In this document: positions 28,101 through 36,036 of the stretch, one piece after another
Layout of the letters: each line of letters opens with the position of its first letter
Numbering within the stretch: the stretch's first letter is position 1
Origin: an uncultured Bacteroidales bacterium
Lineage (GTDB): Bacteria; Bacteroidota; Bacteroidia; Bacteroidales; UBA932
DNA length: 41,489 bases
NCBI GenBank assembly: GCA_905234475.1
Contig: CAJOHX010000011.1
Location: 1-41,489 of the forward strand
Direction of reading: 5' to 3'
Notes under the pieces: generated by a model
What the model was told of the DNA's origin: nothing
The model's database searches: none
What the model saw: only the letters and a program-made list of their open reading frames with translations
Program-made: the position numbers and the translations under genes

Positions 28101-28295
28101 GACGGTCAGGGCAAAGTTTCCGTCAAGGTCCGTGGACGTGCCGTTGGTTGTCCCGGGCACGATGACCGCGGCGCCGATGACCGGTTCGCCGGTCCCCGCG
28201 TCCGTGACGGTACCAGTAATCCTGACATTCTGGGCGTATGCGACCGCTCCGAGCAGGAGGGCCACACACAGCGAGAGGGTTTTGAATACCTTCAT
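25200..28295 (-). CDS. susC: SusC/RagA-family TonB-dependent outer-membrane transporter, pair 2
   Basis: The 1031-residue protein has a signal peptide (1-21), a carboxypeptidase-regulatory-like domain (about 25-95), a TonB-box-like VVVTGYM, a plug with LQGRVAGM, IRGTTTI, YVIDGVM and the SMQVLKDAASAAIYG block, and then the barrel, ending in GLNIGF. It is the importer for operon 2, with SusD2 as partner. It follows the alpha/beta-hydrolase gene at 28351 by 55 bases in which I see no promoter, so susC is here the fourth gene of its operon rather than the first. Confidence 0.95.
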   Translation of the reverse strand: MKVFKTLSLCVALLLGAVAYAQNVRITGTVTDAGTGEPVIGAAVIVPGTTNGTSTDLDGNFALTVPSGANLEVSCIGYTTLNVKASPVMNIRLQEDTRFLDEVVVTGYMTEKKSDLTGSVAVVKMKEVADIPTGNVMTALQGRVAGMNVSTDGTPGGARTSSLIRGTTTINNSSPLYVIDGVMTRSDIGTIISSNDIESMQVLKDAASAAIYGAQAANGVIIITTKRAQEGQIRVDFQASLTLQTVQQGIPLMNAQQWGEVYWAAYKNDFGVTPKSTVYGDGANAQLQLGKPYWTDPNNPDLKMLVSDTDWFKESYRSALMQNYSLSISKGTKDHVSSLSFNVLDQDGTLRNSDYLSFGTRYNTEYRFFDNRLRIGESLNLTYWTQHKKPDGYESIERQIIAQHPAQAIYATDGTYAGAEMDLLGSRQNPIRYIDNEANNIYKSWRVFGNAYAEVVPIENLTIRSTFGINYNPNYQNILTPAWDEHVRSYSETSLDVTYTENLEWVWTNTAQYNLNKGIHALTVLLGTEAKKTRTDVTTATGTGFGMTNRNYVYISRAEGTKTANNSANLYAMTSYFGKVNYTLADKYLFSATVRRDASSRFGKEHNSGIFPSASIGWRVNKENFLAGASWLSDLKLRASWGINGNDQINNTATYSLYDVNIYNSTYNLNGDDHSLSYGAIRSQTGNSNLRWEQTEQWNVGFDAAFLNNRLSITFDAYTKNTTGMLQSLSLPAIYGEGASSYQNCASMNNKGIEVIASWRNTVGDFSYEISGNATLQKNAITYLPEQIYWTFGCGNANANVTNVGLPYGGRVGYVTDGVFHTQKEVDDYNAKYTVTGRAPGVGRIKYVDVNGDNTIDAKDQKYIGSDLPKVQFGLNFNAAWKGFDLALFFNGMIRDVYNTSKLYTDFFPLGEGLGNHSTRLVEAMNAYYEYEKTGTYNCKYAAPTTINSNNENQTSDWYVENGSYLRLKNIVLGYTLPANVIRSLKLRSARVFLQGQNLLTFTKYTGPDPEATGYPYPFGKNFVLGLNIGF

Positions 28296-28350
28296 GGGTT
28301 AATTGATTGGATTAATAAACTGTAATAAAACGGTTGGTTAAAAATCTTTG

Positions 28351-29370
28351 TTAGAAATTCTTATGCTGGTATTCGATCCAGAGCGGGTCGGAATCGAACA
28401 TGTTGTCGGCACCGGAGAACTTGGCGGCAGCCGCCTTGCGGCCCTTCAGCTGCCAGTCGAGCCATGCGACGGCGGCCACGCCGAAGGCGCCACCCTTCTC
28501 CTCGCGGAAGGTGCCGCCGTGGGCGTCGCCTTCAATCTCGCGGACAGCCAGCAGGCACGGCACGTTGTTGATGTAGGGGTAGTCGTCCGTGGCGTTCGGG
28601 CGGGCCATGTCAGTGCCGCCGACGAAGTAGGCAATGGGCTTGGTCAGGCGGGCGAACACCTGGTCCTTGGGTTCGGACTGAACGGAGCCCATGGTGCCGA
28701 AGGCCTGGCCCGGCTGGGCGTTGAACAGGCCCGTGTTGAACATGGTCAGCACCGTGATGCGCGGATCGGTCATGATGTCCAGGCAGAGGATGCCGCCGCA
28801 GGACTGGCCCATGACGGAGACGTTCTTGGTGTCGATCTTGCCATAGAAGGGGCTGTCCTTCCGCTCATTCTCGGCGAAAGCCCAGTCGATCGCGGCGACC
28901 ATCTCCTCCTTGGTGTTCTGCGCCATCATCGGACGCGGAGCACCGGCGCCGGGTGCGCCGGCGGCAGGAGCCCCTGCGGGCGGACCGGCCGGGCGCTGGG
29001 CAGCGTCGGGACGCGGGCCGTCAGGACGCGGACCGCCGGGAGCGGGAGCGCCTTCGGGACGGGGACCGCCGAAACCGCCCATCGTGAGCGGCCCGAGGGC
29101 GATCATCAGGTAGCCGTGGGCGGCCATCTCCTCAAAGAAGGGACGGAAGCCCGCCGCGGACTTGACGCAGCCGGGACCGGACATGACCAGGATGGGGAGC
29201 TTGTCCTTCTTGGGGAAGGCAGCGAGGTCCTGGGGGTAGAACACCGTGTAGCCCGGGAACATCGTCTCGTCGGCCACGACGGAATACACGGTGGCCGTGT
29301 CCTTCTGTGTGCAGGACACGGCCGCCAGGCCGAATGCGCAGATTGCGCAGAGAATCAGGAGCTTTTTCAT
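28351..29370 (-). CDS. Alpha/beta-hydrolase lipoprotein with Gly/Pro/Ala-rich insert
   Basis: The 339-residue lipoprotein (Cys20 in AVSC) carries one hydrolase domain of the family found at 4858, 29383 and 31123. Ser190 is in MGQSCGG, a His in GDAHGGTF is the catalytic base, and Cys68 (GPGC) with Cys191 form the family cysteine pair. Residues of about 97-148 are a low-complexity insert rich in Gly, Pro, Ala and Arg, placed after the strand GYLMIALGP and before the helix AAIDW. The tandem protein at 31123 has an insert at the same fold position. It is probably an ester hydrolase on the cell surface. Substrate unknown. Confidence 0.8.
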   Translation of the reverse strand: MKKLLILCAICAFGLAAVSCTQKDTATVYSVVADETMFPGYTVFYPQDLAAFPKKDKLPILVMSGPGCVKSAAGFRPFFEEMAAHGYLMIALGPLTMGGFGGPRPEGAPAPGGPRPDGPRPDAAQRPAGPPAGAPAAGAPGAGAPRPMMAQNTKEEMVAAIDWAFAENERKDSPFYGKIDTKNVSVMGQSCGGILCLDIMTDPRITVLTMFNTGLFNAQPGQAFGTMGSVQSEPKDQVFARLTKPIAYFVGGTDMARPNATDDYPYINNVPCLLAVREIEGDAHGGTFREEKGGAFGVAAVAWLDWQLKGRKAAAAKFSGADNMFDSDPLWIEYQHKNF

Positions 29371-29382
29371 CAGCCGGTATGA

Positions 29383-31110
29383 TTATTTGATCTTCTTGGA
29401 CTGGGTCTCGATCCAGCGGGCGTCCTTGAAGAGACCCGCCTTGCCGGGATAGAAATTCTTGGCATACTTGGTCTGGCCCTTGAGGTGCCAGTTCAGCCAT
29501 GCCACCGCGGCCTTGCCGTAAGGGCCGCCGTTGACTTCGCGGAAGGTGCCGCCGTGGGCGTCGCCCGGGATGTCGCACTTGCCGAAGAAGGCAGGCACGT
29601 CGGTCACGGCGTTGTAGGAAGCCAGCGCGCCGGCCAGCGCCATGTCGTTGTCGGCGGAGAAGAAGGCCACCGGCATGGAAGGCTGCGCGGCGTTCTCACC
29701 CGTCGGTGTACCGCCGGCGTTCCAGAACATAAGGCACTTCATGCGCGGGTCGTTCATGAAGTTGGCGGTCAGCATGCCACCGCAGGACTGGCCCATTGCG
29801 GCGCAATTCTCCGGATCGAGCTTGCCGTAGTACTTGCTGTCCTTGCGGGCGTTCTCCTTCGCAGCCCAGGCGAGGGCGGCCTCATAGCTGGGGGCCTTGT
29901 TGAAGCCCATCGCAGCGCGGAAGCCCTCCTTGACGGGGAGGCCGGAGGCGACGACCACATAGCCGTAGGAAGCAACCTCGGTCCAGAACGGACGGTAGGA
30001 ATCACCGTCGTAGTCGCAGCCGGGGCCGGACATCACGATGATCGGAAGCTTGTTCTTCGCGCCGAACTTGTTCAGGTCGGCAGGACGGTAGATCGTGTGG
30101 TCGGGGCAGGTCTCGTCAACTTCCATGACTACCTTGTACGGACCGGTCGGCTTCGCCCACTTGTCCGGGGTCGGGCGCAGGGCGCGGTAGGCCTCCATGG
30201 TCGCATCGCGGTTGGCCGCACGCGGGGCCTGCGGGCCGTCGAAGTTCTTGGACCTGGCCGTCCAGCCGTCGAAGCCGGTGAGGTCGCCGTTCTTGAAGAG
30301 GCGCTCGCCTTCGTTGCGGCTCTTGAACACGTAGTCGAGCCAGGCACGGGCCATGCGGGAGAACTCGCCGCCGAATTCCTCGCGGTAGGTGCCGTTGTGG
30401 CCCACCGGGAGATTCACCTCGGCCACTGGGACGTTCTTGATCAGGTCGTAGTCGGCCTCAGCGTTCTTGAAAGCGATGTCGGTTTCACCGCCGATGATAT
30501 AGACGATCGGGCAGTGGAGCGCCTGGACGTTGGCCCGGCCGGCGTTCGCCATCGTGACAGTGCCCATGCCGGAATTCAGCATGACCACGGTCTTGACGCG
30601 AGGATCACTGGACAGATACAGGGCCTGGGCGCCGCCGCAGGACTGACCCATCGCAGCCACCTGGTTCGCGTTGACCGTGCCGTAGTATTCGCTCTTCTGG
30701 TCACGCGCCTGGGTGGAGATCCAATCCAGGCCCTTGAACATGAGATAGGCTTCGGTGGAGGTCACCGCGGCCGGCATGGGACGCGGGTTGTCTCCCGGCT
30801 GGAAAGGACCGATGGCCACGACCAGGTAGCCGTAGGACGCCAGGTCGTTCAGGAAACGCTCGTGGGCGGCGGAAGTGTTGACGCAGCCGCCGTTGCCGAA
30901 GATAATGATCGGGAGGGTGCCGTCCGTGCCGGCGGCCTCCATGAGGTTCTCCGGACGATAGATGACGAAATCAGGAAGCGTAGGTTCGCTCGCGGCGATG
31001 GCCTTGAAGGGGCCGGAGCCGCCGCCGTCGATGCGCTTGAAGACGATCGGTTTTGCAAACAGACTGGCGCACAGCGTCAGCAGGCAGGTAAGGATCAGTA
31101 ACTTTTTCAT
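29383..31110 (-). CDS. Tandem alpha/beta-hydrolase (two active domains)
   Basis: The 575-residue secreted protein (signal peptide 1-19) has two domains of the same family. Domain 1 (about 22-290) has Ser157 in GQSCGG, Asp211 in GGETD and His238 in PVGHNG. Domain 2 (about 305-575) has Ser442 in GQSCGG and a His in GDAHGG. Both keep the cysteine pair (Cys76/Cys158 in domain 1). A short linker, RDATMEAYRALRPTPDKW, joins them. Two different domains in one chain suggest two ester bonds or two steps on one substrate. It lacks the Gly/Pro insert of its neighbour. It is separated by 12 bases on each side from the flanking hydrolase genes. Confidence 0.82.
   Translation of the reverse strand: MKKLLILTCLLTLCASLFAKPIVFKRIDGGGSGPFKAIAASEPTLPDFVIYRPENLMEAAGTDGTLPIIIFGNGGCVNTSAAHERFLNDLASYGYLVVAIGPFQPGDNPRPMPAAVTSTEAYLMFKGLDWISTQARDQKSEYYGTVNANQVAAMGQSCGGAQALYLSSDPRVKTVVMLNSGMGTVTMANAGRANVQALHCPIVYIIGGETDIAFKNAEADYDLIKNVPVAEVNLPVGHNGTYREEFGGEFSRMARAWLDYVFKSRNEGERLFKNGDLTGFDGWTARSKNFDGPQAPRAANRDATMEAYRALRPTPDKWAKPTGPYKVVMEVDETCPDHTIYRPADLNKFGAKNKLPIIVMSGPGCDYDGDSYRPFWTEVASYGYVVVASGLPVKEGFRAAMGFNKAPSYEAALAWAAKENARKDSKYYGKLDPENCAAMGQSCGGMLTANFMNDPRMKCLMFWNAGGTPTGENAAQPSMPVAFFSADNDMALAGALASYNAVTDVPAFFGKCDIPGDAHGGTFREVNGGPYGKAAVAWLNWHLKGQTKYAKNFYPGKAGLFKDARWIETQSKKIK
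29399..30215. repeat. Duplicated hydrolase-domain DNA, copy A
   Basis: The 3' part of the 29383 gene (domain 2) is nearly identical in bases, by eye, to 31141-31957 in the neighbouring gene, in direct orientation and offset by 1742 bases. Differences are scattered and mostly at third codon positions. Limits are approximate. Confidence 0.8.
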
Positions 31111-31122
31111 AGACAGGAAAGA

Positions 31123-33060
31123 TTATTTCTTGATTTTCTTGGACTGGGTCTCGATCCAGCGGGCATCCTTGAAGAGGCCCGCCTTGCCGGGATAGAAGTT
31201 CTTGGCATACTTGGTCTGGCCCTTGAGGTGCCAGTTCAGCCACGCCACCGCGGCCTTGCCGTAAGGGCCGCCGTTGACTTCGCGGAAGGTGCCGCCGTGG
31301 GCGTCGCCCGGGATGTCGCACTTGCCGAAGAAGGTCGGCACGTCGGTGACGGCGTTGTAGGAAGCCAGGGCGCCGGCCAGCGCCATGTCGTTGTCGGCAG
31401 AGAAGTAGGCCACCGGCATGGAAGGCTGCGCGGCGTTTTCACCCGTCGGGGTGCCGCCGGCATTCCAGAACATGAGGCACTTCATGCGGGGATCATTCAT
31501 GTAAGAAGCGGTCAGGAAGCCGCCGCAGGACTGGCCCATCGCGGCGCAGGTGTCCGGGGCGAGCTTGCCGTAGTACTTGCTGTCCTTGCGGGCATTCTCC
31601 TTCTCAGCCCAGGCCAGGGCGGCTTCGTAGCTCGTTGCCTTGTTGAAGCCCATCGCGGCGCGGTAGCCCTCCTTGACGGGGAGACCGGATGCGACGACCA
31701 CATAGCCGTAGGAGGCAACCTCGGTCCAGAACGGACGGTAGGAGTCTCCGTCATAGTCGCAGCCGGGGCCGGACATAACGATGATCGGGAGTTTGTTCTT
31801 CGCACCGAACTTGCTCAGGTCGGCGGGACGATAGATTGTGTGGTCGGGGCAGGTCTCGTCAACCTCCATGACCACCTTGTACGGGCCGGTCGGCTTGGCC
31901 CACTTGTCCGGGGTCGGACGCAGGGCGCGGTAAGCCTCCATCGTGGCGTCGCGCGTGGCGCGCGGCACCAGGCGGCCTTCCCAGTTCTTGGACTCGATGG
32001 TCCATTTCTCGAAGCCCGTAAGGTCTTTGTTCTTAAAGATGCGCTCACCTTCGTTGTGGCCCTTGAACACATAGTCGAGCCAGGCGCGGGTCATGCGGGA
32101 GAACTCGCCGCCGAACTCCTCGGCGTAGGTGCCGCCGTGGCCGACCGGGAGGTTGACCCAGGCCACAGGGACGTCGTTCAACTTCTCATAGTCGACCTTG
32201 GCGTTCGGGTAGGCGATATCGGTCTCGCCGCCGGTGATGTAGACGGTCGGGGTGTGGATGGCCGTCACGTTGAGGGGGCTGGCATTGGCGAGCGACATCG
32301 TGCCCATGCCGGAGTTAAGGACAACCAGCGTCTTGACGCGTGGGTCGCAGGAGGCGTAGATCGCCTGGCATCCGCCGCAGGACATGCCCATCACGGCAAT
32401 CTGGTTGGTATTGACGGTGCCGTAATAATCCGTGTTCTGGTTGCCGGCCTGGTTGATGATCCAGTCCATGGCATGGAACATCTCATAGGACTCGGACGAG
32501 ACCATCATCGGGGCGCCACCCTGGGGCTGGCCGCCGGGTCGCTGGCCGCCAGGCTGCGCGCCGGGCATACCACCGGGCATGGGGCCACCCGGCTGACCAC
32601 CGGGACGCGGACCTCCGGGCTGGCCACCAGGTCTCGGGCCACCGGGCTGAACACCAGGCATCGGGCCACTCGGCTGGCCGCCGGGCCTCGGACCGCCGGG
32701 CTGAGCACCGGGCTGAGCGCCGGGAGCCCGCATCGGACGGGATTCCTCCCAGGGGCCAATGGCCACCACCACATAGCCGTGGGAAGCAAGATCGGTCAGG
32801 AAACGCTCGTGGCCGAGCGAAGAATTCGCGCAGCCGCCGTTGCCGAAGATGATGACCGGAAGCGTGCCGTCGGTACCGGCGGCTTCGAGCAGCTTCTCAG
32901 GACGGTATACCGTGAAATCGGGAAGCGACGCTTCGCTGACGGCAATGGCCTTGAACGGGCCGGAACCGCCGTTGTCGACAATTCTGGACTTGACAATCTG
33001 CGCGCTGATGCCGGTGGTCGCCATCAACGCGAGAAGGGATAAGAGCAAGTACTTTTTCAT
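31123..33060 (-). CDS. Tandem alpha/beta-hydrolase with collagen-like Gly/Pro repeat insert
   Basis: The 645-residue secreted protein (signal peptide about 1-20) has the same two-domain plan as its neighbour. Domain 1 has Ser227 in GMSCGG, Asp281 in GGETD and His308 in PVGHGG. Domain 2 has Ser511 in GQSCGG, Asp558 and His588 in GDAHGG. Residues of about 112-184 in domain 1 are a Gly/Pro-rich insert with five tandem 9-residue units of the type GGPRPGGQP, placed between the strand HGYVVVAIGP and the helix HAMDW. The domain 2 DNA is nearly identical to that of 29383, so the two genes arose by duplication or have been converted. It is the first gene of operon 2. Confidence 0.82.
   Translation of the reverse strand: MKKYLLLSLLALMATTGISAQIVKSRIVDNGGSGPFKAIAVSEASLPDFTVYRPEKLLEAAGTDGTLPVIIFGNGGCANSSLGHERFLTDLASHGYVVVAIGPWEESRPMRAPGAQPGAQPGGPRPGGQPSGPMPGVQPGGPRPGGQPGGPRPGGQPGGPMPGGMPGAQPGGQRPGGQPQGGAPMMVSSESYEMFHAMDWIINQAGNQNTDYYGTVNTNQIAVMGMSCGGCQAIYASCDPRVKTLVVLNSGMGTMSLANASPLNVTAIHTPTVYITGGETDIAYPNAKVDYEKLNDVPVAWVNLPVGHGGTYAEEFGGEFSRMTRAWLDYVFKGHNEGERIFKNKDLTGFEKWTIESKNWEGRLVPRATRDATMEAYRALRPTPDKWAKPTGPYKVVMEVDETCPDHTIYRPADLSKFGAKNKLPIIVMSGPGCDYDGDSYRPFWTEVASYGYVVVASGLPVKEGYRAAMGFNKATSYEAALAWAEKENARKDSKYYGKLAPDTCAAMGQSCGGFLTASYMNDPRMKCLMFWNAGGTPTGENAAQPSMPVAYFSADNDMALAGALASYNAVTDVPTFFGKCDIPGDAHGGTFREVNGGPYGKAAVAWLNWHLKGQTKYAKNFYPGKAGLFKDARWIETQSKKIKK
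31141..31957. repeat. Duplicated hydrolase-domain DNA, copy B
   Basis: Direct repeat partner of 29399-30215, encoding domain 2 of the 31123 gene. Limits are approximate and judged by eye. Confidence 0.8.
32509..32727. repeat. 27-base tandem repeats encoding a Gly/Pro-rich insert
   Basis: Within the 31123 gene the bases encode 73 Gly/Pro-rich residues. Five units of nine residues (27 bases) are clear at about 32563-32697, with looser copies on both sides. The frame is kept because the unit is a multiple of three, so unit number can change without breaking the protein. Confidence 0.85.
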
Positions 33061-33123
33061 GTTTTATGTGGTTTTAGAACGATTAGTCCAGTGTTCTACG
33101 CATGCGTGTGCATATTAGCAACA

Positions 33124-33131
33124 CAAATAAC
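33124..33131 (-). promoter_or_regulatory. -7-like box of operon 2
   Basis: The minus strand reads GTTATTTG, a partial match to TAnnTTTG. It is supported by the 12 bases GCAACACAAATA (plus strand) shared with the operon 1 promoter and by the same 28-base offset to the upstream operator. The leader to the ATG at 33060 would be about 57 bases. Confidence 0.45.
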
Positions 33132-33156
33132 GGAATAAGCGCATAGAATCATATGC

Positions 33157-33192
33157 ACTATTCTTTAAAAAAAGTGAACTATTTTTTAAAAG
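33157..33192 (-). promoter_or_regulatory. Candidate regulator operator: 21-base-spaced direct repeats
   Basis: On the plus strand ACTATTCTTTAAAA (33157-33170) and ACTATTTTTTAAAA (33178-33191) match at 13 of 14 bases with a repeat distance of 21, two helical turns. This is the spacing expected for an AraC-type dimer. It lies directly upstream of the operon 2 promoter and just after the end of the regulator gene. Confidence 0.65.
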
Positions 33193-33193
33193 A

Positions 33194-33207
33194 CCGGGGC
33201 CCCGCGG
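33194..33207 (-). terminator. Possible short terminator after the regulator gene
   Basis: The minus strand reads CCGCGGGGCCCCGG then TCTTTT, 5 bases past the regulator's stop. A short GC stem with one bulge and a 3-base loop can form. This is weak evidence, but the position fits the end of operon 3. Confidence 0.4.
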
Positions 33208-33211
33208 AAGA

Positions 33212-35995
33212 CTATTTCCGTTTGATGTAATCTTTTGGCCTCATGTAATAGTACTTCAGGAAGGTCCTGGAGAAGTACGACGGCGAGGAGAAGCCGGTGT
33301 TGAAAGCGGCCTCCGTGATGTTCTGGTGTTCCTGGGTCATGAGCTCCACGGCCTTGTGCAGGCGCACCAGGTTGACCAGGTCGATCGGGGAATACTCGGT
33401 GACTTCCTTCAGCTCGCGGTAGAGCTTGGACTTGGAGTAGCCCAGGTGCTGGGCGATGTCGTCCAGGCTGATGCTGTCCATGATGTGCTCCTCCACGTAT
33501 TCGCGGAAATGGTTGAGCATCGTAGCCGTGCCCGTCGAGAGGGTCTTGGCGTCCCGTCCGATGAGCCAGTCGCCCTGGATCTCGGACGTGATGCGCTCTG
33601 TCTTTTCAAGGAGCTGGCGCATGCGCGCGCGCAGCGTGGGCACGCTGAAGGGTTTCTGCATAAAGGCGTCGGCGCCGCTGTCGTAGCCGCGGGCGCGCTG
33701 CTCGTCGAGCGAGCAGGCCGTCAGCAGGATGATGGGGATGTTCTTGGTCGTGAGGTTGTTCTTGAGGTAGTTGCAGACCTCGTAACCGTCCATGTCCGGC
33801 ATCATGATGTCGCACAGGATGATGTCGGGGACGAACTTGACCGCCTTGGAGATGCCGATGTTGCCGTCCTTGGCCAGCAGGACGTGGTAGTCGGGCATGA
33901 GGATGTTGCGGATGTAGTAGCGCATGTCCACGTTGTCCTCGACCACGAGGACGGTGGCCTTGCCCTCCTCGCGCGCCATCTCGTCGAGGATACCGGAAGC
34001 CATGTCCTCCTCGCCCATGGTGGCGAGCTTGAGCATGGCGAATTCCGGGACGTAGTTGGCCTGGTTGATGCGGGCGTCGGTGTGGAGGTCCTTCTCCAGC
34101 GGGATGTTGACGAAGAAGGTCGTGCCCGTGGCCTGTTCGCTCTCCACGCGGATGGTGCCGCCGAGCGCATCCACGATGGAGGTCACGAGCGCGAGGCCGA
34201 TGCCGGTACCCTTCTGCGAAGCGTCCAGGGTATAGAAGCGCTGGAAAATCTTCTCCATGTTCTCCGGCGGAATATAGGAGCCGCTGTTGAACACCGACAG
34301 GCAGATCTCCCGCCCGGAGGCGGTGCGGGTCGAATTGAGCCGGATCCGGATCGTACCCTCCTTGTCCACATGGTTGAAGGCGTTGGAGAGGAGGTTCGTG
34401 AACACCTTCTCCATCTTGATCGGGTCGAAGGGGATCTCGTAGTCGGCCCCGTCCGTCTCGTAGCTGAACTTGAGGTTTCTGCGCCGGATCACATCCGCGA
34501 ACATCTTGAGGATCTCGCGCAGGAATTCGTCGAAGTTGCCCATCGAGTAGTTGACCACCATCTTGCCGCCCTCGAAGGTACGGAAGTCCAGCAGCTCGGT
34601 GATCAGGCGCGTGAGCTTGCTGCTGTTGCGCTTGAGGATGTCCAGGGGCACCGCGGCGCTCTCGGGCATGTCCTTGTTGGTGAGCAGGTCGTCGATCGGG
34701 CCGCTGATCAGCGACAGCGGCGTCTTGAACTCGTGGGAGATGTTGGTGAAGAACGCGAGCTTGGCCTGCGTGGTCTCCTCCAGCTGCTCCGACAGGTCGA
34801 TCAGCTGCTTCTTCTGCTCCTCCAGCGACTCCACCTGCTTGCGGATCTGCTCGTTCTGCTCGTTGAGCTGGTTGACCAGCCGGTTGCGTGTCCGCACGAA
34901 GAAGACGAGGATAATGAGCATGGCGGCCAGCACCAGCACGAAGATGAACGAGATGTACATCATCTGCTGCTGGCGCTCGTAGCGGAGGGTATTGCCGCGG
35001 ATGCGGGAATTCAGCTCCTCGGCCCGGCGCTGCTTCTCGGCCATCTGCTTCATCTGGGCCTGGAACACGCGGACGTTGGCACTGTTGACGAGTTCCGTGT
35101 TCAGCAGGTTCTCCCGCTGGTAGTCGATGCCCATCAGGATCCGGCGGGCGACGTCGATCACGACGGAGCCGCCCGTAGGATAGATGAACGAGGCGTCGAT
35201 CATGCCATTGAGGATGTACGGGACGGTGCCCGTGCCTTCCGGCGTGAGAAGGGCATCAATGCCGATGATCTGCGGCAGATGCTCCTTCTCGGCCGCCGTG
35301 TAGGCGTCGTACACGCCGGCGGCCATCTCGTCGTTGAAGGCGAAGACCAGGTCGAAGGGATCCTCCTCCTGGGACTGCGAGAGGAGCCAGCCCATCACCC
35401 GGCGGGCATCCTCACGGTTGAAATTGGCCGCCTCCTCGGCGGCAATGGTCACTTGCGGGGCGTCCCCTTCCATCAGCGAGGAGAGGAAGCCCTCATACCG
35501 CTCGGTATCCGCGGTCGAGCCGCGGGTGCCGCGGATGAGGGCTATCCGCTTCCTGCCTCCGATGACGCTCATCACATACGAACCGGCGATGCTGCCGATC
35601 TGGCGGTTGTCTCCCCCGACGAAGGCGGTGTACTTGTCGCTGTCCACCTTGCGGTCATAGAGGATTACCGGGATGCCGGCGTCGTACGCCTTCTCCACGA
35701 CGGGAGTCAGCGATTCCGATTCGTTGGGCGAGATGATCAGCAGGTCGACACCCTTCGTGATGAAGTTCTCGATGTCCTCGATCTGCTGTTCCGAGTCGTC
35801 CCGGACCGATTTGATTTCGACGGAGAGATTGTCGTAGAACGACGCTTCCTGCATGATCTCGGTGTTCGCCACCTCGCGCCATGCGTCCACGCTGCACTGG
35901 GACACACCGATAAGGTACGTGTCCGGCCGCTTGGAGCAGGAGAACAGGGCGGGAAGGCAGAGCGCAAGCAGCGCCGTCAGGAGCAATCTCTTCAT
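33212..35995 (-). CDS. Hybrid two-component system regulator with periplasmic sugar-binding domain
   Basis: The 927-residue protein joins sensor and DNA-binding regulator in one chain. It has a signal region ending at Cys20, a periplasmic-binding-protein fold of the LacI/ribose-binding type (about 26-310), one membrane segment (about 345-367), a coiled coil, a HisKA domain with phospho-acceptor His421 in ISHEF, an ATPase domain with the N box near 534-542 and GTGIGLAL, a receiver domain with Asp729 in CDIMMPD and Lys781, and a C-terminal AraC-type helix-turn-helix (about 830-927). In Bacteroides, regulators of this form (BT1754 type) bind free fructose and switch on fructan genes. It is the last gene of operon 3, 41 bases after the ceramidase-like gene, so it is probably self-regulated. 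The architecture is certain; fructose as ligand is inferred. Confidence 0.93.
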   Translation of the reverse strand: MKRLLLTALLALCLPALFSCSKRPDTYLIGVSQCSVDAWREVANTEIMQEASFYDNLSVEIKSVRDDSEQQIEDIENFITKGVDLLIISPNESESLTPVVEKAYDAGIPVILYDRKVDSDKYTAFVGGDNRQIGSIAGSYVMSVIGGRKRIALIRGTRGSTADTERYEGFLSSLMEGDAPQVTIAAEEAANFNREDARRVMGWLLSQSQEEDPFDLVFAFNDEMAAGVYDAYTAAEKEHLPQIIGIDALLTPEGTGTVPYILNGMIDASFIYPTGGSVVIDVARRILMGIDYQRENLLNTELVNSANVRVFQAQMKQMAEKQRRAEELNSRIRGNTLRYERQQQMMYISFIFVLVLAAMLIILVFFVRTRNRLVNQLNEQNEQIRKQVESLEEQKKQLIDLSEQLEETTQAKLAFFTNISHEFKTPLSLISGPIDDLLTNKDMPESAAVPLDILKRNSSKLTRLITELLDFRTFEGGKMVVNYSMGNFDEFLREILKMFADVIRRRNLKFSYETDGADYEIPFDPIKMEKVFTNLLSNAFNHVDKEGTIRIRLNSTRTASGREICLSVFNSGSYIPPENMEKIFQRFYTLDASQKGTGIGLALVTSIVDALGGTIRVESEQATGTTFFVNIPLEKDLHTDARINQANYVPEFAMLKLATMGEEDMASGILDEMAREEGKATVLVVEDNVDMRYYIRNILMPDYHVLLAKDGNIGISKAVKFVPDIILCDIMMPDMDGYEVCNYLKNNLTTKNIPIILLTACSLDEQRARGYDSGADAFMQKPFSVPTLRARMRQLLEKTERITSEIQGDWLIGRDAKTLSTGTATMLNHFREYVEEHIMDSISLDDIAQHLGYSKSKLYRELKEVTEYSPIDLVNLVRLHKAVELMTQEHQNITEAAFNTGFSSPSYFSRTFLKYYYMRPKDYIKRK

Positions 35996-36036
35996 GGTAG
36001 GAGATTCCGGGTCAAGCCCGGAATGACGTTAGTAGT

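Noticed and set aside
32509..32727. CRISPR-like array
   Set aside because: The repeats are 27-base in-frame units inside a coding region, without unique spacers.
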